Assembly (NCBI GenBank): GCA_934561395.1
Contig: CAKTGF010000009.1
Coordinates: 1 to 56,163 of the forward strand
Direction of reading: 5' to 3'
Length of the DNA: 56,163 nucleotides
Origin: an uncultured Eubacterium sp.
Lineage (GTDB): Bacteria; Bacillota; Clostridia; Oscillospirales; Acutalibacteraceae
Position 1 is the stretch's first letter. Each line of letters opens with the position of its first letter. Below are positions 25,720 through 33,784 of the stretch, piece by piece. The notes under the pieces are model-generated. The model saw only the letters and a program-made list of their open reading frames with translations. It searched no databases and had not been told where the DNA came from. The translations under genes and the position numbers were made by a program.

Positions 25720-27996
25720 ATGAAAACAGCAAAAAAAATCTGTGCCGTTATTTTAAGCGTAATACTGTTATTAAACGGTTGCGCCATGCAAAATTTAATT
25801 GTTATAAGCGAATCAGAAACCGGCGGAGAGGTCAGCAGGGCTCAGTATGTGCAAATGATATATGATAATGACGGCTTGGAAGGCAGTGCAAGTAAAAGTC
25901 CTTATTTTACGGATGTGGATGAAAGCAATGAGTTTTTTAATGCAATTCAATCGTGCTATGAATGGGGCTATATTGAGCAAACCAATGAAAGCATGGCGTT
26001 CCATCCCGAAAACAGTGCTACAAACGGATTTGCCGTAATTGTTGCTGTTAACGCCATAGGTGTTGATATTATTAATGCCTCGGGATATTCTGTTAAAAAC
26101 GGTAATGACAGTGTTGAATTTTTTTATAAGCAAACAAATATGGATTTGGATATGGAAGATTTGTTGACAGCTGAAGATGCCGAAACAATAATTTCATCAA
26201 TAACCACAATCAAAAATTCTTTAACGCTGAACAATCAATATAATGTTACATACGCCGACAATGCATATCAAATAAATGCTGACAGCATTGATTTTGCCAA
26301 GGATGGAAAAACGGCCACGGTTAACAATGCAAAGTCCTTGAAAATTGGGGACTATTTGGTAGTTGAAGGCTCAAAGGACAATTATTCGGGCAAAGCAATT
26401 AAAATAAATACAATTGCAGATAATGTAATTGAATATGAAGACGCCGAGCTGACAGAAGTGCTTAATGATGTTTTAATCACAGGAGAATCGGTGCCGGAAA
26501 TTGTTAATTGGAAATGCGATAACAGTGATGTCGTTGTTAAAGAGGTAGATATTGAAGATATAGCCTTTGACAAAAGTAAGGATGTGCAGATTGTGCCTCT
26601 CGGCACGGCAAATAAATACGATGTTTCACAGGTCGGTCATGAAAACTCAGTGAATATTGGGGACAAAGCATTTGAATTGACATTAAAGCCACAAAAAAAT
26701 TGCAAGGTAACTGTTAAGCTTGCCCTTACAAATATGACGGGCAGAATATATTTTGATGCAAATATAGCAAAGCTTGATATTAAAAGATTGCAATTCAGTT
26801 TTTCATCGGTAGCAAAATTCCAAATAAGTGTATCCGGAGATTTGAAATCATTAAAACTGCCTACTCCTGAGTCGCCTGTAGGGCTTAGGATAGAGGCAAC
26901 CTTCTTTAAAATAATAGGAATTGGCATAAATTTTAAAATTAAATTAAAAATCGGCGGCACTGTATCGGTAGCCTATTCTATTGAGCAAACATCTGTAATA
27001 GATTACAAAAAAGGCGCTTTACCCAAATACATTCCAAATTTAGAATTTAAGGAACCGGAAATGAAAATTAAAGCCAAAGCGTCGTTAACAGGCGATTTAA
27101 GCATTTCTCCGGACTTGCTGACAAAACCGATAACGGATATTGGAATTGAAGGGGGCATAGAAGCAACCGCTGATATTAATAAATACTTATGCTCCGACAT
27201 AAATGCATATATGATTGCACGAGGATATGTTGGCTCTGAAGATTCCTTATGCGCAGGCTTAGGGCTTAGCTTTAAAAGAGATATAATTACCAAAGAAAAC
27301 AGTCCCTTTAACAAAAAATGGCACATTGAAGATGGAAATATTGTTAAAAAGTGTACAAAAAAAGATTTTGACGGCAATAAATTGATAAAAAAGTTAGCCA
27401 ATAAAGAGTGGTTTGAACTGTTAAGTGACAATCTAGAAGGAACATATATATTAAAATTTAATACTGACGGCACTGTTACATATACATTTGAATATGTTGG
27501 TAAAGAAATTCACACCTTATCGTATGAAATTAAAGGCGATGATAAAATATTTATTGACTATTTAATAAACGGTGTAAAAGGTTCAATTACAATTGAAAAT
27601 ATTGATAATTCCAATTTAGTTAAATATACCTATAACGATGGCTCGTCGGGATTATTAGCTGCTGAGGATATGTTTACAGATGAAAGCTTATTAAAAGAAT
27701 TATATAATTTCTCAAATTCTTCCGTACGGTGGACTTCTGATTATTTCAAAAAAGCAATACCCGGTTTTAAGTGCTTTTATTGCGATGACGATAAAAAATT
27801 AATGCTTGAAACAGAAAACAGCACTACAGAAATTGAAAAAGAATCAAAAGGGAATAAACTAATCTTTTGCTATTTTGAAATAAACGGTAATAATTACAAC
27901 ATTTACCTGGAAAAATATTCCGATACCTTTAATGCGTTTATCAAGAAAGACGGAGAAAAAGGTATAGTAATAGAACAGTGGAGGCTTGAAAAATAA
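25720..27996 (+). CDS. Large lipoprotein with SLH-like N-terminus
   Basis: A 758-residue predicted lipoprotein: an N-terminal hydrophobic signal with lipobox LLNGC (Cys21). Residues about 38-125 look like one or two SLH-type repeats (VSRAQYVQMI, YFTDVDE, YEWGYIEQ), which in other proteins bind the cell wall. The remainder is beta-rich and unrecognised. The final 180 residues contain alternating beta-strand patterns such as GTYILKFNTDGTVTYTFEY. Positioned last in the block, it could be the wall-facing partner of the Ig-like or vWA proteins. GGAGG is the ribosome binding site. Confidence 0.82.
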   Translation: MKTAKKICAVILSVILLLNGCAMQNLIVISESETGGEVSRAQYVQMIYDNDGLEGSASKSPYFTDVDESNEFFNAIQSCYEWGYIEQTNESMAFHPENSATNGFAVIVAVNAIGVDIINASGYSVKNGNDSVEFFYKQTNMDLDMEDLLTAEDAETIISSITTIKNSLTLNNQYNVTYADNAYQINADSIDFAKDGKTATVNNAKSLKIGDYLVVEGSKDNYSGKAIKINTIADNVIEYEDAELTEVLNDVLITGESVPEIVNWKCDNSDVVVKEVDIEDIAFDKSKDVQIVPLGTANKYDVSQVGHENSVNIGDKAFELTLKPQKNCKVTVKLALTNMTGRIYFDANIAKLDIKRLQFSFSSVAKFQISVSGDLKSLKLPTPESPVGLRIEATFFKIIGIGINFKIKLKIGGTVSVAYSIEQTSVIDYKKGALPKYIPNLEFKEPEMKIKAKASLTGDLSISPDLLTKPITDIGIEGGIEATADINKYLCSDINAYMIARGYVGSEDSLCAGLGLSFKRDIITKENSPFNKKWHIEDGNIVKKCTKKDFDGNKLIKKLANKEWFELLSDNLEGTYILKFNTDGTVTYTFEYVGKEIHTLSYEIKGDDKIFIDYLINGVKGSITIENIDNSNLVKYTYNDGSSGLLAAEDMFTDESLLKELYNFSNSSVRWTSDYFKKAIPGFKCFYCDDDKKLMLETENSTTEIEKESKGNKLIFCYFEINGNNYNIYLEKYSDTFNAFIKKDGEKGIVIEQWRLEK

Positions 27997-28007
27997 GTAA
28001 AATCAAT

Positions 28008-28262
28008 ATGACGAGCTTAGTGCTTATCTACCAAACCGCATCGGCTACCGCAGTGCGAATCAGCATTGCGCCTAAGGACTCTGCGGTGCCGGTATTGGCA
28101 GACAAGTGCCGCACATCAATTTATAACGGCAGCACGGTGGAGGCGCAAACATTTGATAACACCATGATTTCAAGCCTAACGGTAATTGACGATATTTTTT
28201 ATGGCCAATCTCAGGAAACCCACAATATGCACATTCGCCGATTGCCCGGAAAAAAGGTTTAA
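28008..28262 (+). CDS. Doubtful short ORF at the composition boundary
   Basis: An 84-codon open frame begins 11 bases after the lipoprotein stop, without a clear ribosome binding site. It has no recognised motif or membrane segment. Its base composition is clearly richer in G+C than the lipoprotein gene and looks like the region to its right. It may be a remnant of a gene cut at this junction, or not coding at all. Confidence 0.2.
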   Translation: MTSLVLIYQTASATAVRISIAPKDSAVPVLADKCRTSIYNGSTVEAQTFDNTMISSLTVIDDIFYGQSQETHNMHIRRLPGKKV

Positions 28263-28330
28263 AAATAGCCAAACGCAGACTTTTTTAAAAGTTTTCATTT
28301 GTTAAAATTAACAAAATTTATCTCATATGT

Positions 28331-28359
28331 TTGACAAATTTGATATTTGGTACTAACAT
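28331..28359 (+). promoter_or_regulatory. Promoter of the T-box/cstA transcript
   Basis: TTGACA (28331-28336), 17 bp, TAACAT (28354-28359). Transcription would start near 28366, giving a leader of about 350 nt that contains the T-box. Confidence 0.65.
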
Positions 28360-28384
28360 ATAAGTACAAATTAAAACAGTCAAA

Positions 28385-28675
28385 TGCATTGAACAGGAAA
28401 TGACAATTCGTATCACCGTTTTCAGAAAGCTGACGGTTGTGCAAGCCAGTATCAAGGAACGTTTTTGCCCTCACCTGCAAGCAGCTTTAGTGAAAGATTG
28501 CAAGTAGTTAAAGCCGGTTCTCACCGTTACATGGGGCACTGTTAATTTTGACGGTGGTTAAGTGGTCGATTTTATCGGCAAGCAGAGTGGTAACACGGAA
28601 GCGGAATAAATGAAATTTATGCCTTCGCCTTTGCATAGAATCTTAAGGATTCTATCTTGGCGAGGGCTTTGTTTT
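28385..28675 (+). promoter_or_regulatory. T-box leader, CTC (Leu) specifier, upstream of cstA
   Basis: A T-box riboswitch that reads uncharged tRNA. Stem I shows the base helix (CAGG 28394-28397 with CCTG 28474-28477), the K-turn ATGA just after it, and the distal AGAAAGCTGACGG...GTGCAAGCCAG segment. The specifier is read as CTC (28470-28472) followed by ACC, which points to tRNA-Leu; GCC (Ala) three bases upstream is the alternative. CACCGTTACA (about 28522-28531) fits the conserved stretch after stem III. The T-box sequence is AGAGTGGTAACACGG (28584-28598), whose TGGT can pair with the ACCA end. A terminator at 28621-28675 completes the switch. Confidence 0.88.
28621..28675 (+). terminator. 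T-box terminator hairpin
   Basis: GCCTTCGCC (28621-28629) pairs with GGCGAGGGC (28659-28667), with an inner stem TAGAATC/GATTCTA (28636-28642 with 28648-28654), followed by a T-rich run. This is the terminator that the uncharged tRNA would disrupt through the antiterminator. Confidence 0.85.
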
Positions 28676-28714
28676 TGTGTTTGATTGTTAATAAAAAAGA
28701 AAGAAGATGTAATT

Positions 28715-30412
28715 ATGAACACGCTTGTAATTGTATTAATTGCTGTTGTTGTTCTCGGCGCAGGCTATGTCTTTTACGGCAGACATATTGCTAAAAAATG
28801 GGGCATTGACCCCAAGGCCGAAACCCCTGCCGTAAAGTATAACGACGGGGAGGATTATGTTCCCACAAACGGCTGGACTGTTTTTTCCCACCAATTTTCA
28901 TCAATCGCCGGCGCAGGCCCTGTAACAGGCGCAATTCAAGCCGCAGTGTTCGGCTGGCTGCCCGTTTTGCTGTGGATACTTATCGGCGGCGTATTTTTCG
29001 GCGCTGTAACCGATTTCGGCGCACTTTATGCCTCAGTAAAAAATCAGGGCAAGTCAATGGGTATGCTTATTGAAAAGTATATCGGCAAAACAGGCAGAAA
29101 ACTGTTTTTGCTTTTCTGCTGGCTGTTCTCACTTTTGATTATTGCTGTTTTTGCGGATATGGTTTCGGGCACCTTTAATGCTTTTGACGATGCAACGGGC
29201 GCTCTTGCGGCAAACGCCTCAATTAACGGCTCCGCAGGTATGGTTTCCATAATGTTTATGGTTTTTGCAATAGTTTTCGGTCTTATTCAAAGAAAGTTTA
29301 ACTTTGCAGGGGTTAAGGAGGCCGTTATCGGCATTGTATTTATTGCTCTTTCCTTTGCTGTGGGAATGAAATTTCCTCTTGAATTCAGCAAAACAACCTG
29401 GAGCTATATTGTATTTGTATATATTTTCTTTGCGGCTATTTTGCCCATTTGGCTTATGAAACAGCCCAGGGATTATATGACAACAATTATGTTTGTTTGT
29501 ATGATTGCAGGCGCCGCTATCGGCCTTGTTATTGGTCATCCAACAATGAATTTGCCGGTGTTCACAGGCTTTAAAAACGAGCAGCTGGGCACCATGTTCC
29601 CCATTTTGTTTGTAACCGTTGCCTGCGGTGCGGTTTCAGGCTTTCATTCGCTTGTATCAAGCGGTACATCATCTAAAACAATCGCCAATGAAAAGGATAT
29701 GCTTAAAGTTGGCTACGGCGCAATGATTCTTGAAAGTGTGCTTGCGGTTCTTGCACTTTGCGTTGCAGGCGCTGCTGCCAAAAACGGCGTTCCTGCAGAG
29801 GGCACTCCTTTCCAAATCTTTTCCAGCGGCGTTGCAGGCTTCTTTGAAAAAATGGGCCTTTCCGTTCATTTTTCAACTGTATTTATGACCATGTGCGTTT
29901 CTGCACTTGCGCTTACCACACTTGATGCCGTTGCCCGTATCGGCAGAATGTGCTTTCAGGAATTTTTCAGTGTTGACGATATGAAAAATGCAAAGCCTTG
30001 GCGCAAGCTTATGTGCAATACATATTTTTCAACAATCATCACACTGCTTTGCGGCTTTATTCTCACAAAAATCGGCTATCAAACAATTTGGCCGCTTTTC
30101 GGCTCGGCAAACCAGCTTTTAAGCGCACTTGTTCTTATCACTCTTTGCGTATTCCTTAAGGTTACCGGCAGGAGCAATAAAATGCTGTTCCCACCAATGA
30201 TTATTATGCTTTGCGTAACCTTTACCGCACTTGTTCAGCGTGTAATCGGCCTTGTTAAGGCATTGTCGGCAGGCCAGGATGTTTTTGCAAGCGTAATTCA
30301 GCTTGTTGTTGCAGTGCTGCTTATCGTTCTTGCTGTTATTATTGTTATTAACTCATTTAAGAGCTATGTAAAAAGCAAAAAGGGCAGCGAGGTTAAGGAG
30401 CAGGCAGCGTAA
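28715..30412 (+). CDS. cstA: CstA-family peptide/pyruvate transporter
   Basis: A 565-residue integral membrane protein with about 16 hydrophobic segments. The CstA signature lies near the N-terminus: SHQFSSIAGAGPVTGAIQAA from residue 58, then a TDFGALYASVKNQGKSMG stretch. Characterised members (CstA, BtsT) take up peptides or pyruvate during nutrient stress. The start is ATG 28715, because the longer reading frame would begin inside the leader just after the terminator. Control by a T-box means expression should rise when a particular tRNA, probably Leu, is uncharged, linking this transporter to amino-acid starvation. A terminator follows. Confidence 0.92.
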   Translation: MNTLVIVLIAVVVLGAGYVFYGRHIAKKWGIDPKAETPAVKYNDGEDYVPTNGWTVFSHQFSSIAGAGPVTGAIQAAVFGWLPVLLWILIGGVFFGAVTDFGALYASVKNQGKSMGMLIEKYIGKTGRKLFLLFCWLFSLLIIAVFADMVSGTFNAFDDATGALAANASINGSAGMVSIMFMVFAIVFGLIQRKFNFAGVKEAVIGIVFIALSFAVGMKFPLEFSKTTWSYIVFVYIFFAAILPIWLMKQPRDYMTTIMFVCMIAGAAIGLVIGHPTMNLPVFTGFKNEQLGTMFPILFVTVACGAVSGFHSLVSSGTSSKTIANEKDMLKVGYGAMILESVLAVLALCVAGAAAKNGVPAEGTPFQIFSSGVAGFFEKMGLSVHFSTVFMTMCVSALALTTLDAVARIGRMCFQEFFSVDDMKNAKPWRKLMCNTYFSTIITLLCGFILTKIGYQTIWPLFGSANQLLSALVLITLCVFLKVTGRSNKMLFPPMIIMLCVTFTALVQRVIGLVKALSAGQDVFASVIQLVVAVLLIVLAVIIVINSFKSYVKSKKGSEVKEQAA

Positions 30413-30426
30413 TTAACCCATAACAA

Positions 30427-30464
30427 AATCCCCAAAGCCGTTGCGGTTTTGGGGATTTAACTTT
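30427..30464 (+). terminator. Terminator of cstA
   Basis: AATCCCCAAAGCCG (30427-30440) pairs with CGGTTTTGGGGATT (30444-30457), 14 bp with one G-T pair and a TTG loop. CTTTTT follows three bases later. Confidence 0.88.
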
Positions 30465-30481
30465 TTCGGCGGCATGTGTGA

Positions 30482-30510
30482 TTGATAAGTAAATTTAGGT
30501 GTGTTATAAT
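30482..30510 (+). promoter_or_regulatory. Near-consensus promoter of the FRG gene
   Basis: TTGATA (30482-30487), 17 bp, TATAAT (30505-30510), preceded by TGT (extended -10). The predicted transcription start, about 30517, is one base before the GTG start codon, so the mRNA would be almost leaderless. Confidence 0.75.
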
Positions 30511-30517
30511 GTAACAG

Positions 30518-31519
30518 GTGATTAATTTGGATGATAAATTATTGCGTGATATGAAAAAAAGAATACCCACGGTTACTCCTATTCCCCAAAATAGGCTGAC
30601 TGAGCGGCTTGAGGATGAGCTTGATTTTGATTACAATGTTGATATTGAGCGCATTGATACCATTTATGATTTTCAGGAAAAGCTGCTTGACCCGTTTAAG
30701 GACGGCAAGCGTCGTTTTTACCGTGGCGAAAGGTGTGACAGTATTACAAGACCGCTTATTCCTACTATTTTCCGTAATAAGGACAGCTTTTTTGACAATG
30801 GCAAAAGCGTTATTCTTGTGGACGCACCCTGCCTGTATGATTTTTACAAAACAAAATCGGGTTTTTTCGATTTTTACGAAAATGTTATTGCCCCTGTAAA
30901 TCCTGACAAAATGTATGATTTTTTGTCAATGGCTCAGCACTATTTCGGCATAAGTCCGTTAATTGATTTTACCAAAAGTCTGGAGGTTGCGTTGTCCTTT
31001 GCCATTAAGGGGCGCAAAAAGGTGGAGGAAGATATTTTGGTTTACGAGTTGGAGCTTAAGTCCACCGATGACTACACCACATCAATTGATGTTGCAAACA
31101 ACTGGCTCAGCGATTACAGCGTTATGGTTTTTAGAAATGTTACAAGGCGTGATTTTGAAAATCCCTTTGAAATGATTTCAAACTACAAGCTCATTTACGA
31201 AAAATTCAAGGGCAGCAGCTTTTTGGAGATGAATTCTCCTTCAGCGAAGTTGATTGATGTGCCCACAAATGATTTAATCAAGTTTCAGCAGGGGGTATTT
31301 TTGCTCCTTGATGATTTCAGCCTTATCGGCAAATCATACCTGACCAAAAAGGTGAGGAGTGATTTCAATTTGAAAAAGTGGATTATCAACAAGGATATTT
31401 GCCACGGAATACTTGAATGGCAGCAGCGTGAGTGCCCCTATTATTCATACGAGAATATAACCGACCTTGCAAATGTTGCCGCAAAAATCAAAAGGGAAAA
31501 TAAGCTTTATCAAGTATAG
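30518..31519 (+). CDS. FRG-domain protein
   Basis: A 333-residue soluble protein with an FRG domain over about residues 45-170: FYRGE (67-71), LIPTIFR and a long SMAQHYFGISPLIDFTKSLE stretch (137-156) followed by VALSFA. FRG is named for its Phe-Arg-Gly-type motif; its biochemical role is not established, and it turns up in mobile or defence-associated settings. The C-terminal 160 residues are unrecognised. The start is unclear: GTG 30518 sits at the predicted transcript 5' end, while TTG 30527 has AGGTG (30516-30520) six bases before it. It stands alone between two terminators. Confidence 0.82.
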   Translation: MINLDDKLLRDMKKRIPTVTPIPQNRLTERLEDELDFDYNVDIERIDTIYDFQEKLLDPFKDGKRRFYRGERCDSITRPLIPTIFRNKDSFFDNGKSVILVDAPCLYDFYKTKSGFFDFYENVIAPVNPDKMYDFLSMAQHYFGISPLIDFTKSLEVALSFAIKGRKKVEEDILVYELELKSTDDYTTSIDVANNWLSDYSVMVFRNVTRRDFENPFEMISNYKLIYEKFKGSSFLEMNSPSAKLIDVPTNDLIKFQQGVFLLLDDFSLIGKSYLTKKVRSDFNLKKWIINKDICHGILEWQQRECPYYSYENITDLANVAAKIKRENKLYQV

Positions 31520-31533
31520 TCTTTAACTATTAT

Positions 31534-31569
31534 AAAAGCCTGCCGACACACATGCGCCGACAGGCTTTT
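31534..31569. terminator. Bidirectional terminator between convergent genes
   Basis: AAAAGCCTG (31534-31542) pairs with CAGGCTTTT (31561-31569) around an 18-base loop. A and T runs on both sides let it act for the FRG gene and for the convergent gene ending at 31587. Confidence 0.75.
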
Positions 31570-31586
31570 ACAATTTTAAAGCTGTA

Positions 31587-33146
31587 TCATTCGTTTTGTG
31601 GAATATAGCTGGAATTGAGGGATTTAATCGCCGTTTGGGTTTGATATACCAATGGCTTAACATCGCTTGATTTTAAGGAATCACGGCTTAAATAAATTAC
31701 GGTGTAAACATCCTCGTCGTAATCGTCGTTGCCGTTAAACAGGGGCAGGAAATAGCCATTTTCCTCAAATTGTGAGGAGTAAACACGCTCTTTATCAATG
31801 TAATAATGATAATAGCCGTATTCGCTGGTGTATTCCGCCTGCTTTTCGGGGGTAAAGCTTTCGCCGTCAAAACTGTAAATTGTTGAATGGGCGGAGATTT
31901 TTTGACCGTAGTTTTGGTTTGTAAAGTTGTTGTGGCAAAGGTAATTTTTGCTGCCGTCCTGTTTATACATAAAGTAGCAATCGTTGGAGTTATTCAACTG
32001 ATTGCTCATACCCTCGTTTTCATACACAAGCACGGCGTTGCCGTTTTTGTATGTATAAATTTCGCAGCAGTATTTATATTCCGTGCGTGAAACATAGTTG
32101 CCTTGGTTATCCTCGTCACGCACCTTAAAGCCACGCCTAAAGCCCAAAACCAGCTCGGGCACATTGTCGCCGTTAAAATCCACAAGCTTAACCAGCGCCA
32201 GACCGTCAATATATGCAACGGTGCCGTCTTTAACATATTCAGCCTCGCCGTACTTTTGGTTATAATCGTTAACTATGTTATAGTAGGCGTTGTTAATTGA
32301 ATTTGCGGTGCTTGCACCTGCGGCAACGCTCTGGCTGTCGGTAGAAAATTTATCAATGGTGTCAGACACGGTGGTGTAGGTGCTTTCCGCTTTTTCCTCA
32401 CGGAGAACCGACAGCTTAATCCGCTCAAAGGATTGGTCAACCTTGTCATCAAAATAAAATGCCTCGGTTGCGGTATCGTATGTGCACTTGTCGCAAACGG
32501 AAAAATAATTCTTTTTCAGCTGGTAAAGCTCAACCGTCGTAATATCCTCTTGGTCGTGGGTGCCGAGATAATATTTACCGTCCCCATAGCGAATGGTAAT
32601 CCAGGCGCCGTCCTCCTTATTATCGGTTTGTGCGGCAAGCTGGTGGTAAAGGTTGGTAAAGCTGTTGTTAACATAGCCCCAAACCTCCACATAATACACA
32701 TCGTTATCCAAATAGCTGATTAAAAGCTCGCTTCTGCCGTCTGCGTTAAAATCCATTTCACGGGCGTAACACAGGCCGGTCATTCTAAAGCCGTCAATGC
32801 CGTAATTTGTGTATATGTTTTCATAGGCGCAGGCGCCGTATTCCCTTGAATAGTTTGAGCAAACCGTTCCTGCGTCTGCATTAAACTGTTGGTTTTTGTT
32901 GTTTGCATGGTCGATTGACGAAACAATCAGCACCACAAACAGCGCAATAATCATAACAAAGGCAAAAAATGAAAGCAGTATAAACCCAAGCCTTTTGCCC
33001 TTTGAGGCAGGGGGAGAATAGCCCTTGTCGCCGTCGTGCCTTGTAATGCCGTTTTCCTTAACGGTGCGGGCAAGCTTTTTTACCTTGTCAACGGGGGTGT
33101 CAACATATTCATATTTATCGTCAAAATAATTATATCTGCTTTTCAT
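31587..33146 (-). CDS. Single-TM protein with Ca-binding-like loops
   Basis: A 519-residue protein. A cytoplasmic tail of about 53 residues with a YDDKYEYVDTP-like acidic start is followed by one membrane helix (about 54-78) and a large outer domain. The outer domain holds two DxNxDxxxEL loops, DFNADGRSELLI and DFNGDNVPELVLG, of the type found in FG-GAP/VCBS or dockerin-like Ca-binding repeats. No known family could be named. ATG 33146 is chosen over an upstream in-frame codon because GGGGGGAG lies just before it. It is transcribed away from the tRNA-Gly gene and has its own promoter. Confidence 0.82.
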   Translation of the reverse strand: MKSRYNYFDDKYEYVDTPVDKVKKLARTVKENGITRHDGDKGYSPPASKGKRLGFILLSFFAFVMIIALFVVLIVSSIDHANNKNQQFNADAGTVCSNYSREYGACAYENIYTNYGIDGFRMTGLCYAREMDFNADGRSELLISYLDNDVYYVEVWGYVNNSFTNLYHQLAAQTDNKEDGAWITIRYGDGKYYLGTHDQEDITTVELYQLKKNYFSVCDKCTYDTATEAFYFDDKVDQSFERIKLSVLREEKAESTYTTVSDTIDKFSTDSQSVAAGASTANSINNAYYNIVNDYNQKYGEAEYVKDGTVAYIDGLALVKLVDFNGDNVPELVLGFRRGFKVRDEDNQGNYVSRTEYKYCCEIYTYKNGNAVLVYENEGMSNQLNNSNDCYFMYKQDGSKNYLCHNNFTNQNYGQKISAHSTIYSFDGESFTPEKQAEYTSEYGYYHYYIDKERVYSSQFEENGYFLPLFNGNDDYDEDVYTVIYLSRDSLKSSDVKPLVYQTQTAIKSLNSSYIPQNE

Positions 33147-33178
33147 AAGCTCCCCCCGTATACCAAGATTATGCCTTA

Positions 33179-33207
33179 ATAATAACATATAACGGCAAAA
33201 TAAGCAA
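33179..33207 (-). promoter_or_regulatory. Promoter of the Ca-loop membrane protein
   Basis: On the minus strand this reads TTGCTT, 17 bp, TATTAT, with TGT before the -10. It lies 33 bp upstream of the start codon. Confidence 0.55.
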
Positions 33208-33232
33208 TAATAACGGATTTATGAAAAAAGTC

Positions 33233-33261
33233 TTGACAAACAGGGTAAAGATATGTATAAT
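33233..33261 (+). promoter_or_regulatory. Consensus promoter of tRNA-Gly
   Basis: TTGACA (33233-33238), exactly 17 bp, TATAAT (33256-33261): a full match to the housekeeping consensus, as expected for a stable RNA gene. Confidence 0.9.
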
Positions 33262-33279
33262 ACATCTTGCAAAGTAAAT

Positions 33280-33355
33280 GCGGATTTAGCTCACCCGGTA
33301 GAGCGTCACCTTGCCAAGGTGAAGGTAGCGAGTTCGAGTCTCGTAATCCGCTCCA
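33280..33355 (+). tRNA. tRNA-Gly (GCC anticodon)
   Basis: A 76-base cloverleaf with encoded CCA. The acceptor stem is GCGGATT (33280-33286) with AATCCGC (33345-33351). The anticodon stem TCACC/GGTGA encloses the loop TTGCCAA, giving anticodon GCC. The T arm contains GTTCGAGTC. The gene is single, with its own promoter and terminator. Confidence 0.97.
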
Positions 33356-33359
33356 CAAG

Positions 33360-33398
33360 CACACAGTAATTACCGACGGTAATTGTTGTGTGTTTTTT
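33360..33398 (+). terminator. Terminator of tRNA-Gly
   Basis: A 15-bp stem, 33360-33374 with 33378-33392, has a GAC loop and two G-T pairs. Six T follow (33393-33398). Confidence 0.93.
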
Positions 33399-33408
33399 GT
33401 TTAGCTTG

Positions 33409-33437
33409 TTGACAAAACAGAGTATTTTAACTATAAT
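33409..33437 (+). promoter_or_regulatory. Consensus promoter of the ArsR operon
   Basis: TTGACA (33409-33414), 17 bp, TATAAT (33432-33437). It would drive arsR, the P1B-like gene, rsmE and probably the MATE gene. Confidence 0.88.
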
Positions 33438-33441
33438 CTCG

Positions 33442-33466
33442 TATGAATACAGCAATCATATGAACA
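33442..33466 (+). promoter_or_regulatory. Candidate ArsR/SmtB operator half-sites
   Basis: TATGAATA (33442-33449) and ATATGAACA (33458-33466) resemble the ATATGAACA half-site of SmtB/CzrA operators. They lie just after the -10, where binding would block transcription. They are in direct rather than clean inverted orientation, so this is tentative. Confidence 0.4.
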
Positions 33467-33492
33467 CATAACACATATATGTGAGGATTTTT

Positions 33493-33774
33493 ATGAACGA
33501 GGAAAAAATTTATACCATGGCAGATCTTTTTAAAATGTTTGCCGACGGAACAAGACTTAAAATTTTAATGTCGCTTTTCAACTGCGAGCTTAATGTAAGC
33601 GAAATTGTGGAGGAAATAGGCGTTTCGCAAACCGCTGTTTCACACCAGCTCAGGTCGTTAAAACAAAATCACTTGGTAAAATGCCGCCGTGAGGGAAAAA
33701 GTATAATATACTCCCTTGCAGACGACCATGTTAAAACAATAATCAACTGTGCCCGTGAGCACATTGATGAATAG
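33493..33774 (+). CDS. ArsR/SmtB-family metal-responsive repressor
   Basis: A 93-residue winged-helix repressor. The HTH is at about 36-58 (SEIVEEIGVSQTAVSHQLRS). The C-terminal helix carries D77, H79, H90 and E93 with spacings 2, 11 and 3, the same as the Zn/Co-binding alpha-5 site of SmtB and CzrA. The alpha-3 ELCVCD cysteine motif of CadC-type sensors is absent (ELNVSE). It should bind DNA without metal and release it with zinc or a similar ion. ATG 33493 is preferred over GTG 33481 because GAGG sits at good spacing. The metal-transport homologue follows directly. Confidence 0.92.
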   Translation: MNEEKIYTMADLFKMFADGTRLKILMSLFNCELNVSEIVEEIGVSQTAVSHQLRSLKQNHLVKCRREGKSIIYSLADDHVKTIINCAREHIDE

Positions 33775-33784
33775 AGGTGCAATT

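Noticed and set aside
5773..27996. Type VI or type VII secretion system reading of the FHA/kinase block
   Set aside because: No TssB/C, VipA/B, ClpV, EssC/EccC or WXG100-like gene was seen; only the phosphothreonine signalling parts are shared.
28295..28480. Minus-strand open frame of 61 codons upstream of cstA
   Set aside because: It overlaps stem I of the T-box, whose conserved elements explain the sequence; no ribosome binding site or motif supports a protein.
33176..33364. Minus-strand open frame across 33176-33364
   Set aside because: It runs across the tRNA-Gly gene and its promoter; a tRNA explains the sequence.
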